DNA from: an uncultured Eubacteriales bacterium
Lineage (GTDB): Bacteria; Bacillota; Clostridia; Oscillospirales; Feifaniaceae
NCBI GenBank assembly: GCA_902474785.1
Contig: CABRXB010000005.1
Coordinates: 1 to 13,724 of the forward strand
DNA: 13,724 bases
Reading direction: 5' to 3'
In this document: piece by piece, positions 6,603 to 13,432 of the stretch
Numbering within the stretch: position 1 is the stretch's first letter
Layout of the letters: the number at the start of each line of letters is the position of its first letter
Program-made: the position numbers and the translations under genes
Notes under the pieces: model-generated
The model's database searches: none
Seen by the model: only the letters and a program-made list of their open reading frames with translations
Told to the model about the DNA's origin: nothing

Positions 6603-7553
6603 CTATACCATGCCAAACATCAGAAAGCCCACGGTGTTGATGGCAAAGTTGGAAAACATGTGGATCAGCCAGGAGTTGTAGATGTTGTCGCTTTTTGAGT
6701 CGACCCAGTTGAAAAGCAGCCCAGCCACAAACAAACTGAGCAGCAGCAGCAAAAAAATCCAGAGCTTGAACCAGCTTGCCATGATGACAAAGTGATACAA
6801 AGAGAAGGCCAGCGCGCTCACACAGGCCGCAATGCGCTCGGGCACCGCGCGCCGCAGCGACAAAAAGGCAAATCCCCGAAAGAAAATCTCCTCCAAAAGG
6901 GAGTTGAAAAAACTGATGTACAAAGAGACAAACAAAAAATTGTCTCTGCTGATGCTGCTGTCCTGTGTCAGCGATAAGGCGATGTGGGAGAGGTCGATGT
7001 GCGAGCGAAAGAAGAAAAAGCTGCCCAAAATAAACCCGTAAATCACAAGGCCGCCGCCGGTGGCGATCAGAAGCTGGCGCACGCTGGGCTTTTGAAACAT
7101 GTCGAGCATGCGCGCTTCGCGGTTGCAAAGCTGAAAGAGCGTGATGCATGCCACAAAGAGCGTGATCTTGCACACCGACTTGATGAGATAGGGCGGGCGA
7201 TATCCCACTTCGATAAAGCAGATGAACAGACACCCCAAAATCATGAAGGTGATGGACTGCAGGCCGCTGCCGTAGGGCGCGTGCTGCAGCGCGCGGCGGC
7301 TGACGTAAAACAACAGGCCCACCACGCACAGCAGCACCACCAGCAGCGTGTTGACGGCCAGCACCTGCACTTCGGGCTGTTCCATGAGCTCCTCCGCCAC
7401 GTCGACGGCGGAATCCACCAGCTCGGCAGCCATCGCGGGGATCGCGGCGGCGGACTGGGCCACGCGGTCGAGCGCTACTGCGGCGCGTTCAGGCAGTTGC
7501 GAGGCCTGCTCGAGTATGTCGAGCAGGCCCGCCTGTATGGAAAAGACTGTCAC
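6603..7553 (-). CDS. CPBP (CAAX/Abi-type) intramembrane metalloprotease
   Basis: A polytopic membrane protein of 316 aa carrying the three CPBP motifs. Numbered from the GTG at 7553, they are EExxxR (E221-E222-R226, in NSLLEEIFFRGF), FxxxH (F250-H254, in AFSLYHF) and HxxxN (H298-N302, in HMFSNFAIN). These form the glutamate/histidine active site of Rce1-like proteases. The substrate is unknown. Residues 1-60 form an unusual amphipathic, Ala/Glu-rich stretch before the first membrane helix (about 66-85). The start is uncertain: GTG 7553 overlaps the stomatin stop by 4 nt (GTGA) with GGAG 11 nt upstream, while GTG 7565 would add four residues without a ribosome site. The overlap implies translational coupling to the stomatin gene; TVP38 follows 45 nt later. 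Confidence 0.88.
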   Translation of the reverse strand: MTVFSIQAGLLDILEQASQLPERAAVALDRVAQSAAAIPAMAAELVDSAVDVAEELMEQPEVQVLAVNTLLVVLLCVVGLLFYVSRRALQHAPYGSGLQSITFMILGCLFICFIEVGYRPPYLIKSVCKITLFVACITLFQLCNREARMLDMFQKPSVRQLLIATGGGLVIYGFILGSFFFFRSHIDLSHIALSLTQDSSISRDNFLFVSLYISFFNSLLEEIFFRGFAFLSLRRAVPERIAACVSALAFSLYHFVIMASWFKLWIFLLLLLSLFVAGLLFNWVDSKSDNIYNSWLIHMFSNFAINTVGFLMFGMV

Positions 7554-8440
7554 TGCTTGGCACACTCCGCTACGGAGGCCACCATGCCTGCCAGAGCCTG
7601 AATTTCACTGGGGATGATGAGCTTGGTCGCCTGCCCGTCGGCCGCCTGCGCAAAGGCCTCCAGCGACTTGAGCTTGATGACGGCGTCGGTCGGGGCGGCG
7701 GCGTTGAGCAGGGCAATGGAATCCGCCAGCGCCTTTTGCACCGTGAGAATGGCCTCGGCCTCGCCCTCGGCCTCGCGGATCTTGGTGATCTTGCTGGCGT
7801 CGGCCCTCAAAATGGCAGACTGCTTTTCACCCTCGGCCACCAGAATCTGCGACTGCTTTTCGCCCTCGGCCTGCAAGATGGCCTGACGGCGTTCGCGCTC
7901 GGCCTTCATCTGCTTTTCCATGGCGTCCTGAATCTCGCGCGGCGGCAGGATGTTCTTGAGCTCCACGCGGTTGACGCGAATGCCCCATGCGTCGGTGGCT
8001 TCGTCGAGAATGATTCTCATGCGGCCGTTGATGTGGTCGCGGCTGGTCAGCGTCTCGTCGAGCTCGAGGTCGCCGATGATGTTACGCAGGGTGGTCGCCG
8101 TCAGGTTCTCAATGGCGGCCATGGGCACCTCCACGCCGTAGGTGTAGAGCTTGGGGTCGATGATCTGGAAATAGACGATGGTGTCGATCTGCATCGTGAC
8201 GTTGTCCTTGGTGATAACGGGCTGGGGCGGAAAGTCCACCACCTGCTCTTTGAGCGACACCTTTTTGGCCACGCGGTCGATGATCGGAATCTTAAAGTGG
8301 ACGCCGACGCTCCAGGTGACGCGGTAGGCTCCCAGCCGCTCCACCACATAGGCCCGCGCCTGTGGGACAATCTGGACGGTGGAGAACAGGACAAGCAGGG
8401 CAAAAACGATCCATAACGCTGCAGTGATGATGGGTGGCAT
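7550..8440 (-). CDS. SPFH/Band 7 (stomatin/paraslipin, QmcA-like) membrane protein
   Basis: A 296-aa protein with one N-terminal membrane helix (about residues 5-20, IITAALWIVFALLVLFSTVQ), a Band 7 domain (about 22-190: VPQARAYVVERLGAYR, QVVDFPPQPVITKDNV, LDETLTSRDHINGRM), a coiled coil with AEGEKQS repeats (about 190-240) and the C-terminal EAEAILTVQKALADSI region. Such proteins form large cages or rings in the inner membrane and scaffold membrane proteases and lipid domains. The start at 8440 follows AAAGGAG by 7 nt. An in-frame extension up to 8527 only translates the hairpin-rich leader. First gene of the minus-strand operon. Stomatins are usually coupled to an NfeD-type protein, but here the partner is a CPBP protease. 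Confidence 0.93.
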   Translation of the reverse strand: MPPIITAALWIVFALLVLFSTVQIVPQARAYVVERLGAYRVTWSVGVHFKIPIIDRVAKKVSLKEQVVDFPPQPVITKDNVTMQIDTIVYFQIIDPKLYTYGVEVPMAAIENLTATTLRNIIGDLELDETLTSRDHINGRMRIILDEATDAWGIRVNRVELKNILPPREIQDAMEKQMKAERERRQAILQAEGEKQSQILVAEGEKQSAILRADASKITKIREAEGEAEAILTVQKALADSIALLNAAAPTDAVIKLKSLEAFAQAADGQATKLIIPSEIQALAGMVASVAECAKQ

Positions 8441-8445
8441 TTTTG

Positions 8446-8530
8446 AGCTCCTTTCTAAATCAGGCGGCCGGACGGCCTCTTTCGAAAGCCGGACGCTGCC
8501 GGCGTCCCTGTCGGGCGGACAGGGCATTCA
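8446..8530 (-). promoter_or_regulatory. Structured 5' leader of the stomatin operon
   Basis: Between the promoter and the ribosome site lie several consecutive stem-loops. CCCTGTC/GACAGGG (8506-8512 with 8518-8524) forms 7 bp. GGACGC/GCGTCC (8491-8496 with 8502-8507) forms 6 bp and shares two bases with the first, so the two compete. The self-complementary CTTTCGAAAG lies at 8479-8488, flanked by GGC/GCC. No T run follows any of them. It does not match a riboswitch class I know. Confidence 0.45.
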
Positions 8531-8539
8531 CATGTCATT

Positions 8540-8568
8540 ATTGTACCACAGGAAATACAAAAATTCAA
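8540..8568 (-). promoter_or_regulatory. Promoter of the stomatin-CPBP-TVP38 operon
   Basis: On the minus strand, TTGAAT (8563-8568) and TACAAT (8540-8545) are 17 nt apart, a close sigma-A match. Transcription should start near 8533, leaving a leader of about 90 nt before the ATG at 8440. Confidence 0.75.
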
Positions 8569-9698
8569 CGAGACAACACCCGCGCAAGGCACGGCTTTTT
8601 TGCCCGCGCATTCTCACAACCCCATGCGGCGGGGCTTTTGGGCGGCCGGGGATTCCAGAATATGCCGCTTTGTCTCAACTGCATCAGGAGCTTGCATCCA
8701 ACCGGGATATCCCGGGGGCCCTGCCGTCATAGGCGCGGGCGGCCTTTCTCGGAAACTTCGAGGGCAAAGGGACGGCTACAGGCTAACGGCGAGGGGGGAG
8801 GAGGCCCCTCCAAGTACAAACGCAGCCGCGGCGGGGTGCCGGGCCTTGTCAGGGTGAAAACGAAGGAACGCCCAGCGATGCGAATGGCGGTCACAGGCGA
8901 CCCTGCGCGACAGCGGCGGGGTGCCGGGCTTTGTCAAAAATGCGCGAAGCCAGCGCAAAGGCGGCGACTCAGGCGGCGACTGGGAGAGGAGTGTTAAAAA
9001 TCAAAATCCTCCGTCGCTATTCGGATATCCCCCAGCGGGGCAGCCAGTCAGATCTGTCCACGCAATACCCAAGGCTTGCGAACTCTCCCGACAAGGGCAC
9101 TCGTCTTCTTTTTGACCTGTGCTGCTAAGCCGTTCTATCCGATTCGCCGGCCTGTCTCCTGCACGTCTTGTCGTCGACGCCCCAGCGCCGTGCTCGCGGC
9201 GGCGGGGCGATTCGTCGCGGAGCGTTGCCTGCGCTTCGGCAGACCTGTGTGCGGTGTGAACGGCATCCCGCTTCGCATCAGATGGGCCATACAGGAAAAA
9301 GGGGAGGGCATACTGCAAAGGCGCATTCAAACGAAAGGGCTGTTTTCTGCTGCGGGGCGCATTCGAAGAAGGGCTGTTTTTGCGGTTGTCTCCCGTGCGA
9401 CAGGATCAAAGTGCGTCCCATTCACTTCAACCATCCAGCATCTCCGATCCCTTGCCCGCTCAAACAGGGCAAGCGGCCTCAAAAGGATTGTGCGGCGACA
9501 GCAGGCCGCTTTTATAACGATGCCGCGGGCAACCAGTCATCCCCGCTGCATCAAAGGGCTGCGACCCTGTTTTAGACGCCCATCCCTTCTCTCTTTCTGT
9601 TTTTTATCCTTTTGAAAAATTTTCTGATATTCTTTCCAATTCGACGATCTGAAATGCCCGATATCCGAAAAATATTTTTAATTCTTGTCAGTTCATTC
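8569..9698. other. Long gene-free stretch with scattered repeats
   Basis: About 1.1 kb without a gene I can support. Open frames on both strands read as Arg/Ala/Pro-rich junk without ribosome sites. Two short direct repeats are visible: a 24-bp one at 8828-8851 and 8913-8936, and an imperfect one of about 24 bp at about 9320-9345 and 9357-9380 (GCGCATTC ... AAGGGCTGTTTT). GGAGG/CCTCC forms a hairpin near 8794-8809 without a T tail. The last 100 bp turns AT-rich as it approaches the promoter of the first transporter. Confidence 0.5.
8828..8936 (+). repeat. 24-bp direct repeat, two copies 85 bp apart
   Basis: GCGGCGGGGTGCCGGGC followed by (C/T)TTGTCA occurs at 8828-8851 and 8913-8936 with one mismatch. 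The sequence between the copies is not repeated. It lies outside any gene and is probably a member of a dispersed intergenic repeat family. Confidence 0.7.
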
Positions 9699-9727
9699 TT
9701 GTATCACCTTTTTGCTTGTGGTACACT
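9699..9727 (+). promoter_or_regulatory. Promoter of the first MFS transporter
   Basis: TTGTAT (9699-9704) and TACACT (9722-9727) are separated by 17 nt. The region just upstream is AT-rich. A start near 9734 would give a leader of about 83 nt. The leader contains a perfect GCGCC-TAT-GGCGC inverted repeat at 9780-9792, close to the ribosome site. Confidence 0.6.
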
Positions 9728-9816
9728 GAATTTGTGCCGCACTGCAAGCCCGCTTATGGTACATCGCGCACTCGACTACGCGCCTATGGCGCTCGCTTGA
9801 AAGGCTGGTGCTCTCT

Positions 9817-11118
9817 ATGGAACAGACGACTCGAAAAAGCCCTCCCTTTTTCTATGGCTGGGTGGTTGTTCTCGGATGCATGTTCATCCAGGCAGCCGCC
9901 GTCGGCATCCTCTCGAACACGCTGTCGGCCTTTATCGTGCCCTGCTCAACCGATCTGCAGGTGGGCCGCGCCACCTTTACCATGTACACCTCTTTTGGCA
10001 TGGTGTCGGGGCTTGTAATGGCGCCCTTTTGGGGCGAATTTTTCAAAAACCGCCGCTTCAAACCCTTCATGTTGCTTGGCTGTCTGCTCATCACGGGCTG
10101 CATGTGGTGCTATTCTTTGGCCACAAGCGTGTATCACTTTTACATCATCGCCGCGGTCAAGGGCGTGTTCCAGGGGCTTTTGATGGGCGTGCCCATTCCG
10201 AGAATTCTCTCCAACTGGTTCATTTCGCGGCGCGGTTTCGCCATGGGCATGGCGCTGGCCGGCTCGGGGCTGGCCGGCTCGATCATGACGCCCATTGTCA
10301 CGGCGACCATCGGAAACGCCGGATGGCGCGCCGGCTTTCGTCAGCTCACCGTTTTGTTTTTCCTCATCACCATCCCTGTGATTTTGCTGCTCATCAAGGA
10401 GCGCCCCTCCGACGTGGGACAAAAACCCCTTGGGTGGGACACCGTGCCCACCACGCCGACGGGGGAGAGCGCCCGGGTATCGGGGATGACGCGCGCGCAG
10501 GCTTTTCGTTCCAAGACCTACTGGTGCTATGTGATCGCCCTGTTTCTCACCCAGCTCTGCGGCATGGGGCTTCAAAACAACATCATCGGCTATCTGACCG
10601 ACGTGGGCTTCGACGCCATGTATGCCGCCAAGATCTTCTCGCTCATGATGCTCATCCTCGTGCCGGGTAAAATCGTGCTGGGCAGCGTCTACGACCGGTT
10701 TGGCATCCGCATTGGCACCATCATCATCACGGCCACGCTCTCGATCTCCGCCCTGCTGCTTGCAGTTTCGGTGCGATCTCCCATCCCGCTCATCTTTGCC
10801 GTGGTCTTCGGCTTTGGAGACGCCATTCAGACCATGCAGCTTCCCTATATGACCGGCCGCCTCATGGGGGAGCGGGAGTACACCCGGATCTACGACGTCT
10901 GCCAGCCTTTCACCAGCATGGGCAGCGCCATCGGGGTGCCGCTGACCGCCGCGGTGCGCGACGTCTCCGGCTCCTATGTGCCTGCCTTTCTGACCATTGC
11001 AGGGCTTGCCATTGTCGTCATGGCGCTTGAGCTTGCCGCCATCCGCTTTTCCAAAAAAGAGGTCGAAGCCTGCGACGAGATCAACGATGCGCAACCCCTT
11101 GCAGTGCCGACCCCTTGA
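9817..11118 (+). CDS. MFS transporter, OFA / monocarboxylate-porter type (copy 1)
   Basis: A 433-aa protein with about twelve membrane helices, of major facilitator type. Family-like features are FYGWVVVLG at the start of helix 1, the G-x-W-G-x-x-F loop between helices 2 and 3 (GLVMAPFWGEFFKNRRF), NWFISRRGFAMGMALAGSGL in helix 5, and the second-half motif A GKIVLGSVYDRFGIRIG. This pattern fits the oxalate:formate antiporter / monocarboxylate group, which exchanges or imports small organic acids; the substrate cannot be read from sequence. The ATG at 9817 aligns with the start of the paralogue downstream and lies 12 nt after GAAAGG. A GTG at 9808 would add three residues. The gene has its own promoter, and no intrinsic terminator is visible after it. 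Confidence 0.88.
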   Translation: MEQTTRKSPPFFYGWVVVLGCMFIQAAAVGILSNTLSAFIVPCSTDLQVGRATFTMYTSFGMVSGLVMAPFWGEFFKNRRFKPFMLLGCLLITGCMWCYSLATSVYHFYIIAAVKGVFQGLLMGVPIPRILSNWFISRRGFAMGMALAGSGLAGSIMTPIVTATIGNAGWRAGFRQLTVLFFLITIPVILLLIKERPSDVGQKPLGWDTVPTTPTGESARVSGMTRAQAFRSKTYWCYVIALFLTQLCGMGLQNNIIGYLTDVGFDAMYAAKIFSLMMLILVPGKIVLGSVYDRFGIRIGTIIITATLSISALLLAVSVRSPIPLIFAVVFGFGDAIQTMQLPYMTGRLMGEREYTRIYDVCQPFTSMGSAIGVPLTAAVRDVSGSYVPAFLTIAGLAIVVMALELAAIRFSKKEVEACDEINDAQPLAVPTP

Positions 11119-11589
11119 GCCCTTCCGCCCCGGCGAAACCCGTTCCCCTTGTTTTTGTTTTCCCGATGGAAGTTGAGAGATTTGGCCTCGGTCAACCACC
11201 GGATTTCCCCTCAAACAGCGACGCCTGAAAAGAGCCTGGGCGGGCGGCAGCCGCTCTTTGCGGGTCAATCCTTTTGAGACCGTGCGCTCAAACGCTTTTT
11301 GCATTGTGGCGTCAGCCCCTGTTTTGGGTTGGTCTCAACCCCTGCTCTAATGCTGGGTGCTATCGTTTACAGCATGTTTTCTCCCTATGTAACCGATATA
11401 ACAGGCCGGAAAGCCCGCTTTCGATCGCCGCTGCGCCGTCGACATTTCTGTACAACGTGACCGGCAGACCCGGCAGACCTTTGCACCCAGGCAAGCGGCT
11501 TCAATTCGCAAGGCCGGGCAAAGTAACGCTTGCCGAAGCCGGGCGGCGCCTTGGCCTTTATTTCAATCAAAAACTTCCTTGAAAATCTC
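11119..11589. other. Gene-free stretch between the two transporter genes
   Basis: No open frame with a ribosome site or recognisable product. The stretch includes AT-richer patches but no T-tailed hairpin that would end the first transporter transcript, so readthrough toward the second gene is possible. The right end becomes AT-rich as it meets the promoter of the second transporter. Confidence 0.45.
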
Positions 11590-11618
11590 TTGCTATTCTC
11601 AAGTATAGTTGCTACACT
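11590..11618 (+). promoter_or_regulatory. Promoter of the second MFS transporter
   Basis: TTGCTA (11590-11595) and TACACT (11613-11618) are 17 nt apart. The -10 is identical to that of copy 1. The predicted start near 11625 falls inside the hairpin element that follows. The leader is long, about 190 nt to the TTG start codon. Confidence 0.6.
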
Positions 11619-11620
11619 GA

Positions 11621-11651
11621 GGGCGCGCCGATCCTGGCGCACCCTTTTTTG
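11621..11651 (+). terminator. Hairpin with T run at the predicted transcription start of the second transporter
   Basis: GGGCGCGCC (11621-11629) pairs with GGCGCACCC (11636-11644) with one C-A mismatch and a 6-nt loop, and six T's follow directly. It has the form of an intrinsic terminator. Because it overlaps the predicted start site, it could instead stop readthrough from upstream, act as an attenuator if transcription starts earlier, or be an operator. Confidence 0.5.
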
Positions 11652-11813
11652 TCGCGCCGGATGCGCTGCGCATCGCGACGCCGCTGCATTTCTCCAAAGG
11701 GCCCATCTGCTTTGACGCCTCGAGAATGGCAGCGGCCCGGCCGTGGCAGCCATGGCGACTCCCGCCTAACATGGTCTTTTCTTTTCATTCCATTTTAGAA
11801 AGGTGCGATTTTT

Positions 11814-13106
11814 TTGCAGCAACAACGTCATGCCCCTCGTTTTTTCTATGGGTGGGTGGTGGTGTTCGGCTGCCTGTGCATCCAGGCCGCCGCCATCGGC
11901 ATCATCCAAAATACGCTTTCCGCTTTCATCGTGCCCTGCTCGACCGATTTTGGCGTCACCCGCTCGGTGTTTACGCTCTACTCCTCCTTTTCAACCTTCG
12001 CAGGGCTCTTGATGGCCCCCATCTGGGGAGAGTATTTCAAAGACCACCGATTCAAAAACGTCATGCTGGTCGGCTGCCTCATCATCGGCGCCTGTATGTT
12101 CGGCTATTCCATCGCCACAAACGTCTATTGGTTTTATGTGATCGGCGCGATCAAGGGCATCTTTCAGGGCATGCTGATCGGCGTGCCGGTGCCCAAAATT
12201 TTGTCCAACTGGTTCGTGGAAAAGCGCGGCCTTGCCATGGGCATTGCGCTGGCAGGCTCGGGGCTCGCGGGCTCGATCATGACGCCCATCGTCACGGCGA
12301 CCATCGGAAGCGCCGGCTGGCGCGCCGGCTTTGTGCAGCTTGCCGTCGTCTATCTTGTCATTACAATACCCATCATTCTCTTTGTCATCAAAGAGACCCC
12401 CGAGGAGATGGGACAAAAGGCGCTGGGGTGGGACAGCGTGCCGACGGCGCCTGCGGGCGAGCCGCGCCATCTGTCCGGCATGACGCGCGCGCAGGCCTTT
12501 CGCTCCAAAACCTTCTGGTTTTACGGCGGCGCGCTCTTTCTCACCGAGGTTTGCAGCATGGGTCTTCAAAACAACCTGATCGCCTATCTCACAGACCTTG
12601 GCTACACCTCCATGTATGCCGCCAAAATCTTCTCGACTATGATGGCGGTTTTGGTGGTTGGCAAAATCGTGCTGGGCCGCGTGTATGACCGCTTTGGGAT
12701 GAAGACGGGTTCTGTCATGCTTTTTTCTCTCATGGCCCTGTCGGGCGCGCTGCTGTGCGCCGCCTCGCGCTCTCCCATCCCCATGGTGTTTGCCGTTGTC
12801 TTTGGTTTTGCCAACGCCGCCCCCACCATGCAGCCCCCTTACATGACGGGCCGACTGCTCGGAGAGCGTGAATACTCCCGCATCTACGGCGTCTGCCAGG
12901 TGTTCGACAGGCTGGGCGTCACGCTGGGCATGCCTGTCACCGCCGCCATCCGCGATATCACAGGCTCCTATGTGCCTGTCTTTGCAGCGGTGTCGATCTG
13001 CTCCATGCTTGTGCTCGCGCTCATGCTGGCGGCCATTCGCAGCGCCCCCGTTGAAGTCGCCAGATGCGACGCTGTCAACGACGCCGCTGCGACAACTGCA
13101 CAATAA
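11814..13106 (+). CDS. MFS transporter, OFA / monocarboxylate-porter type (copy 2)
   Basis: A 430-aa paralogue of the gene at 9817-11118, similar from end to end. In the segment QAFRSKT(Y/F)W to VYDRFG I count 51 of 69 identical residues. It keeps all the same family features: FYGWVVVFG, GLLMAPIWGEYFKDHRF, NWFVEKRGLAMGIALAGSGL and GKIVLGRVYDRFGMKTG. The start is a TTG at 11814 with AGAAAGG 10 nt upstream. It aligns with the ATG of copy 1 (MEQ- against MQQ-), and no in-frame ATG is nearby. Differences cluster in the last two helices and the C-terminal tail, so the two copies may differ in substrate or regulation. The gene is closed by a terminator at 13125-13161. Confidence 0.88.
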   Translation: MQQQRHAPRFFYGWVVVFGCLCIQAAAIGIIQNTLSAFIVPCSTDFGVTRSVFTLYSSFSTFAGLLMAPIWGEYFKDHRFKNVMLVGCLIIGACMFGYSIATNVYWFYVIGAIKGIFQGMLIGVPVPKILSNWFVEKRGLAMGIALAGSGLAGSIMTPIVTATIGSAGWRAGFVQLAVVYLVITIPIILFVIKETPEEMGQKALGWDSVPTAPAGEPRHLSGMTRAQAFRSKTFWFYGGALFLTEVCSMGLQNNLIAYLTDLGYTSMYAAKIFSTMMAVLVVGKIVLGRVYDRFGMKTGSVMLFSLMALSGALLCAASRSPIPMVFAVVFGFANAAPTMQPPYMTGRLLGEREYSRIYGVCQVFDRLGVTLGMPVTAAIRDITGSYVPVFAAVSICSMLVLALMLAAIRSAPVEVARCDAVNDAAATTAQ

Positions 13107-13124
13107 CCGTTCAATAGTCCGTAA

Positions 13125-13165
13125 AAAGGCCGGGCCTCGTTTTGCAAGAGGTCCGGCCTTTGTCT
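13125..13165 (+). terminator. Intrinsic terminator after the second transporter
   Basis: AAAGGCCGGGCCTC (13125-13138) pairs with GAGGTCCGGCCTTT (13148-13161) along 14 bp with one G-U pair and a 9-nt loop. The T tail is short (the stem's own TTT, then GTCTTG). It lies 18 nt after the stop codon. Confidence 0.8.
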
Positions 13166-13230
13166 TGTGTCGTGGCCAAGGGGCTTTGACCCCAAGGCGT
13201 TCGACAGCGAGCCACGGCGTCAGGGTGCGC

Positions 13231-13306
13231 ATTTTTTTGGAGCTCTACCGGGCCCACATCCTTCGCGTCCGCCGCGGCCAACCGACTTGGGCCCGGTCAT
13301 CCAAAA
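13231..13306. repeat. Imperfect inverted repeat, 10-bp perfect core
   Basis: ACCGGGCCCA (13247-13256) and TGGGCCCGGT (13288-13297) are perfect inverted copies 31 bp apart. Outside them, TTTTTGG on the left matches CCAAAAA on the right after a short unpaired stretch. The structure is symmetrical, with T runs available on both strands, so it could form a hairpin or cruciform. No gene lies inside. Confidence 0.65.
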
Positions 13307-13432
13307 AGGGGCTTGACACGGTGTCCACTTAAATGCCAAGGCGTTGTTTAGCATGAGGGGACGGCTGGCGCTGCGCGCCCACTGTTTGGGGAGAGAGGAG
13401 AAAGCGAGCCACGGCGATGCCGCCCGCGCCCC

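Noticed and set aside
8441..8527. 29-residue N-terminal extension of the stomatin protein
   Set aside because: It translates the hairpin-rich leader. The ATG at 8440 has an ideal AAAGGAG site and starts the usual membrane helix.
9076..9615. 179-codon frame upstream of the first transporter
   Set aside because: It is dominated by Arg, Ser, Ala and Phe with no ribosome site or motif, and includes the imperfect direct repeat near 9320-9380, so it is probably chance.
9946..11304. Long antisense frames opposite both transporters (also 11991-13232)
   Set aside because: Both are His/Asp/Gly/Arg-rich shadows that appear because the true genes are GC-rich at third positions. The matching pair simply mirrors the paralogy of the transporters.
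13313..13335. TTGACA as a promoter before the 41-bp repeats
   Set aside because: No acceptable -10 lies 16-18 nt downstream; the only AT-rich hexamer (TTAAAT) is at 10 nt. No gene follows.
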